The translations under genes and the position numbers were made by a program. Of a stretch of DNA of 12,628 bases, positions 1-4,938 are shown piece after piece. The stretch is taken from positions 1 to 12,628 of the forward strand of contig JAKLGN010000023.1 of assembly GCA_022710665.1 (NCBI GenBank), in the 5' to 3' direction. This DNA is from Methanoregula sp. (GTDB taxonomy: Archaea > Halobacteriota > Methanomicrobia > Methanomicrobiales > Methanospirillaceae). The notes beneath the pieces were generated by a model, which worked only from the letters and a program-made list of their open reading frames with translations, did no database searches and was not told the origin of the DNA. The stretch's first letter is position 1. Each line of letters starts with the position of its first letter.

Positions 1-447
1 CGGCACACTCAACTGTGCTTTCCCACAACACTGTGTGTTGTACACTCTGTACATCGTTCACTGCCGCAATGGGGAACCGGTCACGGGCATGGGTGTTGGT
101 TTCCCGTTGTCCGTGACGGTGCCAGTGTGCAGTTTCTCTGTGGTGTTGTGATTGAATTATCTAGAAAGATAAATTGGGATATATACTTTGTAGTTGAGAG
201 CGGAGATCAATACTGCAGGTCAAGTGCGGCTGACGGTATCTCCCGCAGCACAGACAACTGCCTGTTTCTAAAAGATCGTGTTCCGGTACGAGTACCCCCG
301 GGCAGGAACCGGGGGTCCTTGCGGATCACGAGCCCATTGCACCGGAGTCCGATGCTACGGATGAACGGGGTCTCTCATTCGGCTGTGAGGCAATCTGGCG
401 TGATCGATGCCGGACCGGTATGCGGTTGTGGCGGTTGCAGCGTACCG
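1..447. other. Hairpin-rich intergenic region with no convincing gene
   Basis: I see no believable protein gene here; the one long open frame on the plus strand has no family resemblance and runs antisense into the toxin gene. The stretch is dense in inverted repeats: 3-7/14-18 (5 bp), 25-31/35-41 (7 bp, 3-nt loop), 76-86/111-120 (10 bp with G80 bulged), 200-207/238-246 (8 bp, one bulge), and a nested pair 277-285/322-330 (8 of 9) around 294-301/309-316 (8 bp, 7-nt loop). It could be a non-coding RNA locus, the edge of a decayed element, or chance structure in GC-rich DNA. No tRNA or rRNA signature was recognised. Confidence 0.4.
157..186 (+). promoter_or_regulatory. Candidate plus-strand promoter: dyad plus TATA box
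   Basis: A 6-bp dyad (TTATCT at 157-162, AGATAA at 167-172, 4-nt spacer) sits 5 nt upstream of a TATA-like run, GATATATAC at 178-186. A transcript would start near 208 and run through the nested hairpin at 277-330 towards the toxin-antitoxin operon, which lies on the other strand. There is no coding sequence for it to serve, so any product would be a non-coding or antisense RNA. AT-rich sequence alone can produce a TATA-like box. Confidence 0.35.
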
Positions 448-717
448 CTACAGATTCCTGTACACGGAGCTGCGGTTGTCCATGGTGATGACGAAGATGA
501 CGAGGATGCCATTATCGATGGTGAGGATCGCGCGGTACATACCGACCCGGAGAGAATACAGCGGCACGTGCTCGTGGCCTTTGAGTTTCTTGACCGCGGC
601 CTGAGGATTTTTTTCTGCAGCCAGTTCATTGAGCGCTGTGCGGATGCGCCGGGCATCCTTTTTCGGTAGCGCCAGGAGGTCTTTCTGCGCCCGCTCCGAC
701 AGATGGACGGAATACAC
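448..717 (-). CDS. RelE/ParE-type toxin, probable mRNA interferase
   Basis: This 89-residue protein has the length and layout of RelE/ParE-superfamily toxins. It has an N-terminal strand and helical hairpin (residues 2-40, starting YSVHLSERAQKDLLALP), then the core sheet with YSLRVGMYRAIL at 54-65, and a C-terminal segment ending near DNRSSVY (80-86). Arg57, Arg62, Arg82 and Tyr86 sit where the family usually keeps RNA-contacting basic and aromatic residues. Known RelE toxins cleave mRNA in the ribosomal A site; that activity is inferred here. I chose the GTG at 717 because it follows the antitoxin stop within a TGACGTG junction, giving coupled translation; a longer in-frame start at 783 would overlap the antitoxin heavily. 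The DNA-gyrase-directed ParE activity cannot be excluded. Confidence 0.85.
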   Translation of the reverse strand: MYSVHLSERAQKDLLALPKKDARRIRTALNELAAEKNPQAAVKKLKGHEHVPLYSLRVGMYRAILTIDNGILVIFVITMDNRSSVYRNL

Positions 718-718
718 G

Positions 719-949
719 TCAGATCCCGCTGGCGTCGCAGAACTCGTTGAGCTCGCGGGTCTTCCTGCTGCGGATATCGGCAAGCCCTTCCTCGATTGCC
801 AGCAGGGTTTCCTCGCTGACCATGCAGGAGTCCACCTGGGATTCCATGAGACGGGTGATCACCTCATCATAGGTCTCGCGGGGGTGCGACCGGAACTTTG
901 TGAGCGATTCTTTGGTCTCTTTCCGGATCCGGATGGGAATACTCTCCAT
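719..949 (-). CDS. Antitoxin of the RelE-type toxin (RelB/VapB-like, DUF7557-type)
   Basis: A 76-residue acidic protein that starts with ESIPIRIRKETKESL, the short strand plus helix seen in archaeal VapB/RelB-like antitoxins, followed by ETYDEVITRLME (25-36), the recurrent 'ETYD.VI.RL' motif of the family. The C-terminal half (about 40-76) is charged and probably unfolded until it wraps the toxin. It is the first gene of the operon, and its TGA at 719-721 lies within 2 nt of the toxin GTG, the usual antitoxin-first order. It should neutralise the toxin and bind its own promoter. The ATG at 949 lies 27 nt from the centre of a dyad containing a TATA-like core, suggesting a leaderless transcript. 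The subfamily name is less sure than the antitoxin role. Confidence 0.8.
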   Translation of the reverse strand: MESIPIRIRKETKESLTKFRSHPRETYDEVITRLMESQVDSCMVSEETLLAIEEGLADIRSRKTRELNEFCDASGI

Positions 950-967
950 GCATCAGTGTAGGGCTGT

Positions 968-984
968 GTAGCATATCAGGCTAC
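968..984 (-). promoter_or_regulatory. Putative autoregulatory operator/TATA of the toxin-antitoxin operon
   Basis: An inverted repeat, GTAGC (968-972) and GCTAC (980-984), flanks a 7-nt core that reads CTGATAT on the minus strand. Its centre (976) is exactly 27 nt upstream of the antitoxin ATG, the expected TATA-to-start distance for a leaderless archaeal mRNA. A repressor bound to the dyad would block TBP/TFB. Position and symmetry are seen; function is inferred. Confidence 0.45.
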
Positions 985-1170
985 TGGTGTATGCATGATG
1001 GCTCTCCCGCCATGAGGATGAAGCACAGCGCTTCGCAGGATGCTTCGGAACAAACGCCATATGCCTCATGACGATTGCGGATTACTGCTCAGGAACAAGG
1101 AATCCGACAGATGATTATTGATAGAGGGATTCCCCCTTCCCGGCATGCGTCCGGTTCGCTGCAGGAGGAC

Positions 1171-1177
1171 AAAAAAT
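1171..1177 (-). terminator. T-run terminator after the GTPase gene
   Basis: On the minus strand a TTTTTT run lies about 15-20 nt past the GTPase stop codon. Archaeal RNA polymerase stops at such short U-tracts without needing a hairpin. There is no strong stem directly in front. Confidence 0.4.
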
Positions 1178-1191
1178 GAATGACGGGGAAC

Positions 1192-2256
1192 CTATTCCGT
1201 CCGCGTCCGGGGTTTCCTCGGCCTCCGGATGCGTTTGCGTTTCGGCAGGCCGGTGATGGGATCAATATCAGGAACAGCCGGCTCGTTGACAATAGGCGCC
1301 CGGATCTCAATGATCCGCTGCTCCTCGGTCCGCTTTGGTTTGTGGGCCAGGATGGTGGCAAGCACATCTTCCACACCCGTCCCGTCCACGGTTGACATGG
1401 TCTGGTAACCTTCCGAAGCGACAAGATCGGACTTGTTGGCAACGACAACAAGCGGGGTCTTCACCATGCCTCTCACTTCTTCGAGCAGGTTGAGCTGCAC
1501 CTTCAGCGGGTACCCGCAATGCTCTGACGGGTCGAGAATAAAGAGCACAACGCTCGCCACGTTCATCATCGCCGAGAGCGCCTGCTTCTCGATGGCATTC
1601 CGTTCCCCGGCCGGGCGGTCAAGGATACCGGGCGTATCAACGAACTGGATCTTCCCGCGTCCCACGATGCGGTGCCCGACAATAATACCCTTGGTCGTGA
1701 ACGGGTAGGACGCTACTTCCGGTTCTGCCGACGAAACCCGCCGGATAAACGAGGATTTCCCGACATTCGGGTAGCCGGCAATGACGACCGTGAATGTATC
1801 CTCCACATGAGGGAGCTGGCGCAGGGTGTTCCTGACCTCGTTTAAGAACCGCAGGTCCCGGTCGATCTGGTGGACCATGGACGCCAGCCGGGCAACCGCA
1901 CGTTTGCGTACAACAAGGGTGTCATCCGCTTTCCGTGACTGCAGCACCAGCTGGTTTCCCACCATCTTGGTGTGTTTTGCAGCCCAACCCACGGCGCCAA
2001 GGGACTGCTTTATCCGGTCGATCCCATAGAGAATGTCAGCCATCTCCCGGTAGAATGGCGGAATTTTGTCGAACTCGGGGAAACCCCTTATGATATAGAC
2101 AAGCCGGTCATGGATTGCCGCACCAACCGCACGGACAAACTCGGTGTTGGCGCGTTCCTTGTTGGTCTTCTCCTGCATCTTCTTTGCCGCCCGGCGGAAA
2201 CTCCGGTCAAGGATCTCATCCGCAGTTGGCACCGTCGGCATTTTCTCGAATTCCAT
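1192..2256 (-). CDS. NOG1-family GTPase, probable large-subunit ribosome assembly factor
   Basis: A 354-residue TRAFAC/Obg-HflX-class GTPase. An N-terminal helical region (1-150) opens with the FEKMPTVPT signature of Nog1 proteins. The G domain follows: G1 GYPNVGKS (161-168), G2 around FTTKG (186-190), G3 DTPG (207-210) and G4 NKSD (274-277). A lysine/arginine-rich tail (338-352) probably binds rRNA. Eukaryotic Nog1 acts in 60S assembly; the archaeal orthologue is presumed to act in 50S maturation in the cytoplasm. All nucleotide-binding motifs are intact. It is transcribed divergently from the HTH-CBS regulator. The start is uncertain: ATG 2256 keeps the conserved N-terminus, but the only TATA-like element nearby fits a transcript starting at the second ATG (2241). 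Confidence 0.92.
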   Translation of the reverse strand: MEFEKMPTVPTADEILDRSFRRAAKKMQEKTNKERANTEFVRAVGAAIHDRLVYIIRGFPEFDKIPPFYREMADILYGIDRIKQSLGAVGWAAKHTKMVGNQLVLQSRKADDTLVVRKRAVARLASMVHQIDRDLRFLNEVRNTLRQLPHVEDTFTVVIAGYPNVGKSSFIRRVSSAEPEVASYPFTTKGIIVGHRIVGRGKIQFVDTPGILDRPAGERNAIEKQALSAMMNVASVVLFILDPSEHCGYPLKVQLNLLEEVRGMVKTPLVVVANKSDLVASEGYQTMSTVDGTGVEDVLATILAHKPKRTEEQRIIEIRAPIVNEPAVPDIDPITGLPKRKRIRRPRKPRTRTE

Positions 2257-2267
2257 AATCGACTACC

Positions 2268-2277
2268 TATATATTTA
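2268..2277. promoter_or_regulatory. Shared TATA-like element between divergent GTPase and HTH-CBS genes
   Basis: TATATATTTA reads as a TATA box on both strands. Its centre is about 30 nt from the HTH-CBS ATG (2302) on the plus strand and 31 nt from the second in-frame ATG of the GTPase (2241) on the minus strand, matching leaderless starts both ways. No second TATA box is evident in the gap. Neither flank has an obvious purine-rich BRE, so direction cannot be judged from that. Confidence 0.55.
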
Positions 2278-2301
2278 TGGACGGTCATACGGTTTATCGT
2301 T

Positions 2302-3180
2302 ATGGACCTGTCCCTTATCCAGCGCGATATCCTCATCACCTTAATCACCCTCTACCACCAGCACTCGCACTCCATCAAAGGTGAGGAGATCGCTGACAGG
2401 ATCCAGCGCAACGCGGGGACCGTGCGCAACCAGATGCAGGCATTGAAAGCTATCGGTCTCGTGGACGGTGTCCCGGGTCCCAAGGGCGGATATATCCCTA
2501 CCGCTCTCGCTTACAATGAACTCAACCTGAATGTTACCGGTGATGATTATGATGTCCCCATCAGCAGGAACGGCGAGATCGTGCAGGGGGCAACTGCCCG
2601 GGAGATCGATTTTACCACGCTCTGCCACCCCGATATCTGTCGTGCAGTGATTAAACTCAGGGGCAGTGCAAAGATCTTCGAGATCGGTGACCAGATCACG
2701 ATCGGACCAACTCCCGTAAACAAGCTCCTGATCCGGGGCGAGGTGTTCGGCAAGGATGAGGTAAAACAGTCGCTCCTCATTGCAACGTCTGAGATGATCT
2801 CCCTGCCCAAACAGCCCATCCGGAATTACATGTCAAGCCCCCTCAAGACGCTCAGGAGCCTTGACTCCCTGCAGGACGCCCTCGTGTTTTTCAACCATGA
2901 ACGCATCCATGGCGCCCCGATAATCGAAGACGGCGTTCTCTCGGGGATCGTGACCATGAGCGACATCGCGAGTGCCATCGAGAACAACCTCCCCCTGACA
3001 ACGCCGGTCTCGGAAGTGATGACCTCCGATGTTGAGGAGATATCGTCCGACGTGAAACTCTTTGAGGTCATCCGTAGGTTCAAGGAACGGGAGATCGGCC
3101 GGCTCATTGTCGTTGAGAACAAAAAGCCGGTGGGGATCCTCACCCAGTCGGATGTCATCCGGGTCTTCCCCTCGTTATAG
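2302..3180 (+). CDS. Transcriptional regulator with winged HTH and two C-terminal CBS domains (COG2524-type)
   Basis: A 292-residue archaeal regulator. Residues 1-70 form a winged helix-turn-helix: helices at 4-20, recognition region KGEEIADRIQRNAGTVRNQM (26-45), and a wing ending KGGYIPT (61-67). A middle domain (about 75-165) has no recognised catalytic motif. Two CBS repeats follow: about 173-230 (MSSPLKTLRSL to GIVTMSDI) and about 236-290 (VMTSDVEEISS to GILTQSDVI). CBS pairs usually bind adenine nucleotides or related ligands, so it probably couples energy or ligand state to transcription; its targets are unknown. ATG 2302 was chosen because upstream in-frame ATGs run antisense into the GTPase gene and the TATA element lies 30 nt before it. 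A role in controlling its divergent neighbour is possible but unproven. Confidence 0.9.
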   Translation: MDLSLIQRDILITLITLYHQHSHSIKGEEIADRIQRNAGTVRNQMQALKAIGLVDGVPGPKGGYIPTALAYNELNLNVTGDDYDVPISRNGEIVQGATAREIDFTTLCHPDICRAVIKLRGSAKIFEIGDQITIGPTPVNKLLIRGEVFGKDEVKQSLLIATSEMISLPKQPIRNYMSSPLKTLRSLDSLQDALVFFNHERIHGAPIIEDGVLSGIVTMSDIASAIENNLPLTTPVSEVMTSDVEEISSDVKLFEVIRRFKEREIGRLIVVENKKPVGILTQSDVIRVFPSL

Positions 3181-3201
3181 GCAAGAGGTAAGCCCGGGGA
3201 G

Positions 3202-3215
3202 AAAAGCGCTTTTTT
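3202..3215 (+). terminator. Palindrome plus T-run terminator after the HTH-CBS gene
   Basis: AAAAGCGCTTTT is a perfect 12-bp palindrome (3202-3213) extended by further T residues to 3215, lying 22 nt past the stop codon. This is a typical archaeal T-rich termination site. Confidence 0.55.
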
Positions 3216-3278
3216 AAAACGGGCATGAAGGTTTAAGAGTTCAGAATGGAACCATGAAAATTGCAGCCAGGAGGGCTC

Positions 3279-3330
3279 CTTTGCCTCCGGGCCCCTCGCG
3301 GGGCACGGCGGGGCAGTTCCGTCTTTTTTT
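3279..3330 (+). repeat. GC-hairpin/T-run block A
   Basis: The block runs CTTTGCC, then a GCCCC-TCGC-GGGGC hairpin (3291-3304), then ACGG/CCGT (3305-3308, 3319-3322), then seven T (3324-3330). The last stem plus T-run looks like an intrinsic terminator. The same order of parts recurs 215 nt downstream (3494-3550). Confidence 0.4.
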
Positions 3331-3493
3331 GTATGCTTTGGGTTATTGATCCGCCGCGGGGACGCTCCTTCGGGGCGGCGGCGTTGATCGTACGTCATTG
3401 AGAACGTGAAAAATCCATAAATCACCTCTGTTCAATGCAATTCAGATAGGAGAACCTCTTTTTCTCCCAACGATCGACCCCCCCCTGCGCCCG

Positions 3494-3550
3494 CTTTGCC
3501 CCCCTCCGGGGCTCATGGCGCATTGCGACAGAATTGTCCTTTTCTCTTTT
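3494..3550 (+). repeat. GC-hairpin/T-run block B, diverged copy of block A
   Basis: It shares the order of block A: CTTTGCC, a GCCCC...GGGGC hairpin (3498-3502, 3508-3512), GGCG, then a weak GACA/TGTC stem (3527-3530, 3535-3538) and a T-rich tail (3540-3550). Similarity was judged by eye; loops and connecting bases differ. Confidence 0.35.
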
Positions 3551-3593
3551 AAAAAAATCGCAAATAACCTTCCTGAGTAATCATCGCAATGCG
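3519..3593. repeat. 10-bp perfect inverted repeat with an alternative partner
   Basis: CGCATTGCGA (3519-3528) is perfectly complementary to TCGCAATGCG (3584-3593). A third segment, TCGCAA (3558-3563), can also pair with the TTGCGA part of the left arm. The two pairings exclude each other. The repeat lies upstream of the histone promoter, so it would not be in the histone mRNA leader. Confidence 0.4.
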
Positions 3594-3667
3594 GGGGTTG
3601 CCTCAGCAGCTGGGGCGAAGTCCCTGGGAGCGAGAGAACGTTCCCCGTGATTCCTGCAGGGCGAATA

Positions 3668-3675
3668 TTTAGATA
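3668..3675 (+). promoter_or_regulatory. TATA box of the histone gene
   Basis: TTTAGATA differs from the archaeal TTTATATA consensus at one base. Its centre predicts transcription from about 3698, giving a roughly 12-nt leader that contains GAGG (3703-3706) before ATG 3710. This argues against the more upstream in-frame ATG at 3647. Confidence 0.5.
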
Positions 3676-3709
3676 TGTCAAGTCAAATGGTATGGGAGGA
3701 ATGAGGATT

Positions 3710-3919
3710 ATGACAGAGTTATCCCAGGCTGCTGTAGAACGGATCATCAAGAAAGCCGGTGCCGAACGGGTCAGTGCCGATGCAACGGAAACCCTTGCCG
3801 GGCTCATGGAGGAATACGGGGCTTTTCTCGCGAGGGAAGCAAAGAAGATGTCTGACCATGCCGGCAGGAAAACCATCCGCGGGGCGGATATCCGCATGGC
3901 CGCTGAAATGTTCAAATAA
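3710..3919 (+). CDS. Archaeal histone
   Basis: A 69-residue single histone-fold protein of HMf type that dimerises and wraps DNA into chromatin. Family signatures are intact: AAVERIIKKAGAERVS (7-22, helix 1 and loop 1), the long central helix (about 24-51), and HAGRKTIRGADIRMA (50-64, loop 2 and helix 3). Length and sequence closely follow HMfB-type histones with no tail extension. ATG 3710 is chosen because it gives the standard N-terminus, has GAGG just upstream, and fits the TATA box; in-frame ATGs at 3647, 3692 and 3701 would add non-conserved residues. It appears to be monocistronic, ending at a T8 tract. Whether it is the only histone in the genome cannot be seen here. Confidence 0.95.
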   Translation: MTELSQAAVERIIKKAGAERVSADATETLAGLMEEYGAFLAREAKKMSDHAGRKTIRGADIRMAAEMFK

Positions 3920-3950
3920 CGGTCTTGCTTATTTCAATCGGGAAAAACTC

Positions 3951-3958
3951 TTTTTTTT
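3951..3958 (+). terminator. T8 terminator after the histone gene
   Basis: Eight consecutive T, preceded by GGAAAAACTC, lie 32 nt after the histone stop codon and just before the TATA box of the next gene. This is a strong archaeal U-tract termination signal. Confidence 0.6.
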
Positions 3959-3973
3959 AAGAATTTGGAACAC

Positions 3974-3981
3974 TTTATATA
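3974..3981 (+). promoter_or_regulatory. Consensus TATA box of the PRC-barrel gene
   Basis: TTTATATA is an exact archaeal consensus. Its centre is about 27 nt from ATG 4004, so transcription should start at or beside the A of the start codon, giving a leaderless mRNA. This excludes the upstream in-frame ATG at 3965. Confidence 0.75.
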
Positions 3982-4003
3982 TTTATACGTCGCTAATTTT
4001 TTT

Positions 4004-4258
4004 ATGACTCGTGTATTTGCCCGCAGCCTTTCAAGAAAAAAGATCATGAGCAACGACGGAAAGCTCGTTGGGACGTTGAAAAACATCCGGGTTGATTTTG
4101 ATTCCGGCCAGGTCCTGGATATGGTCATCCACCCGGACCAGACGTTTTCTACGGAAGGCTATAATCTCGAAGACGACAAGCTCCTGATCATCCCCTTTGA
4201 GGCTGTCAAGGACATCAAGGACTATATTGTCGTTGACCGCTACCTTGCGCGAAAATAA
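4004..4258 (+). CDS. PRC-barrel domain protein
   Basis: An 84-residue protein made of a single PRC-barrel fold. It contains FARSLSRKKIMSNDGKLVG (5-23) and the strands LKNIRVDFDSGQVLDMVIHP, with LLIIPFEAVKDIKDYIVV (60-77) near the C-terminus. Stand-alone archaeal PRC-barrel proteins of this size are common but mostly uncharacterised; related domains occur in photosynthetic reaction centre subunit H and in RimM, and some archaeal versions (CdpB) work with the cell-division apparatus. A cell-division role is therefore possible but not shown. The leaderless start is fixed by a consensus TATA box. Its last 19 nt overlap the 3' end of the phosphatase gene tail to tail, so the two mRNAs would be complementary there. 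Confidence 0.85.
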   Translation: MTRVFARSLSRKKIMSNDGKLVGTLKNIRVDFDSGQVLDMVIHPDQTFSTEGYNLEDDKLLIIPFEAVKDIKDYIVVDRYLARK

Positions 4259-4938
4259 GGATAATATTTTTCAACTGCTTCCACAAACCCGTCGCCATAC
4301 TCTTTTCGGGCAATGTACTGTGCCGCGGCCTTTGTCTGCGGGTGTGCATTGGCAACCGTGACGCCGATACCGGCAGTCTTCAGCATCTGGACATCGTTGA
4401 GCGAGTCTCCGATGGCAAGAAAATCGGCGGGTTCAAGCCCCATCTTTTGCGCAAGTGCTACCAGGGCCGTTCCCTTATTGATGCCGGGTGCCTGCAGGTG
4501 GATGGCATACCCGGTGTCAATGACCTGTACCGGGGTAGCATGGAGCGCCTGTCGCACCTCGTCGGCAGAGACGGTACGGGCAAAGGCCATGTCAGAGAAG
4601 CGGTACGTGGGGCTGTAGAGATCGAGCGCTATCCCCCTCTCCCGGAAGTGATCCTGGACAATGCCCAGTGCTGTTTTCACAAGGGTCTGGTCCCCGGTAA
4701 CAACGGGGGACCCGGTATACCCGATGCGGTATACCCCGCCGTTCTCGGCAATGAATGTCCCCTTCGTCCCGATCATCTTGGAGAGGGCATCCATGAAACA
4801 GGAGGTGTTCCCGCTTGCCAGTACAACCTCGATGCCGTCATCGAGGAGTGACCGGATCGTTTCAATGGATCCGGTACATATCCTGCGGTCGGGGGTGGTG
4901 ATCGTCCCGTCAATATCCGTGAGGAGTGCCTTCAGCAC
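4240..4938 (-). CDS. pgp: Phosphoglycolate phosphatase, HAD superfamily (TA0175/SPP-like type)
   Basis: A 232-residue HAD-IIB hydrolase of the archaeal phosphoglycolate phosphatase type. Motif I is DIDGT (8-12, nucleophile Asp8, acid/base Asp10), motif II SGN (42-44), motif III Lys155, and motif IV GDSLND (177-182). The cap (about 83-150) between motifs II and III sets specificity, and the length matches the family. The enzyme dephosphorylates 2-phosphoglycolate to glycolate. It starts at GTG 4938, overlapping the radA stop by 7 nt (GTGCTGA), so it is translationally coupled to radA. Phosphoglycolate arises from repair of 3'-phosphoglycolate DNA ends, giving a plausible link to the recombinase. 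A sucrose- or mannosyl-phosphate phosphatase activity is a less likely alternative. Confidence 0.88.
   Translation of the reverse strand: MLKALLTDIDGTITTPDRRICTGSIETIRSLLDDGIEVVLASGNTSCFMDALSKMIGTKGTFIAENGGVYRIGYTGSPVVTGDQTLVKTALGIVQDHFRERGIALDLYSPTYRFSDMAFARTVSADEVRQALHATPVQVIDTGYAIHLQAPGINKGTALVALAQKMGLEPADFLAIGDSLNDVQMLKTAGIGVTVANAHPQTKAAAQYIARKEYGDGFVEAVEKYYPYFRAR

Larger units (their letters stand above)
950..1191. other. Intergenic region with nested inverted repeats
   Basis: Between the antitoxin start and the GTPase stop I see no credible gene. It contains an ATGGC/GCCAT hairpin (998-1013), a perfect 7-bp repeat CATGAGG/CCTCATG (1011-1017, 1064-1070) enclosing GAAGCA/TGCTTC (1020-1025, 1041-1046), and inside that GCG-CTT-CGC (1028-1036). 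A run of six T on the minus strand (1171-1176) probably ends the GTPase transcript. The nested structure could belong to a GTPase 3' UTR or be a decayed element. Confidence 0.4.
3181..3709. other. 530-nt structured intergenic region upstream of the histone gene
   Basis: I find no gene in this stretch; open frames on the minus strand here have no family character. Besides the terminator at 3202-3215 it holds two related GC-hairpin/T-run blocks (3279-3330 and 3494-3550), a 7-bp stem CCGCCGC/GCGGCGG (3351-3357, 3375-3381), a perfect 10-bp inverted repeat (3519-3528, 3584-3593), a small hairpin (3601-3615), and the histone promoter near 3668-3675. The content suggests one or two small non-coding transcripts or a decayed repeat. 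Confidence 0.45.

Noticed and set aside
270..340. tRNA-like fold around the nested hairpin
   Set aside because: There is no T-loop consensus, no anticodon arm of the right size and no acceptor stem at tRNA length; only a two-level hairpin is present.
127..669. 180-residue plus-strand open frame, open from the window start
   Set aside because: It has no family character, and about 220 nt of it is antisense to the toxin gene. GC-rich coding sequence often leaves long antisense frames open.
1176..1256. Short plus-strand frame (26 codons) with a good AGGAGG-like site before its ATG
   Set aside because: It lies mostly antisense to the 3' end of the GTPase gene, encodes a low-complexity Ser/Gly/Val peptide, and has no visible TATA box. 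The AGGAGG match is probably chance beside the A-run that is the GTPase terminator.
1972..2301. N-terminal extension of the HTH-CBS protein to 402 residues
   Set aside because: The added 110 residues are antisense to the GTPase gene, and the TATA box at 2268-2277 would lie inside the extension. The HTH starts normally at ATG 2302.
2826..3425. 199-residue minus-strand open frame
   Set aside because: Its downstream half is the antisense of the CBS domains, and its N-terminal part crosses GC hairpins and a T-run terminator. No protein motif was seen.
3442..3915. 157-residue minus-strand open frame opposite the histone
   Set aside because: About 200 nt is antisense to the histone gene, and the rest runs through the structured intergenic region with biased Gly/Arg/Ser content.
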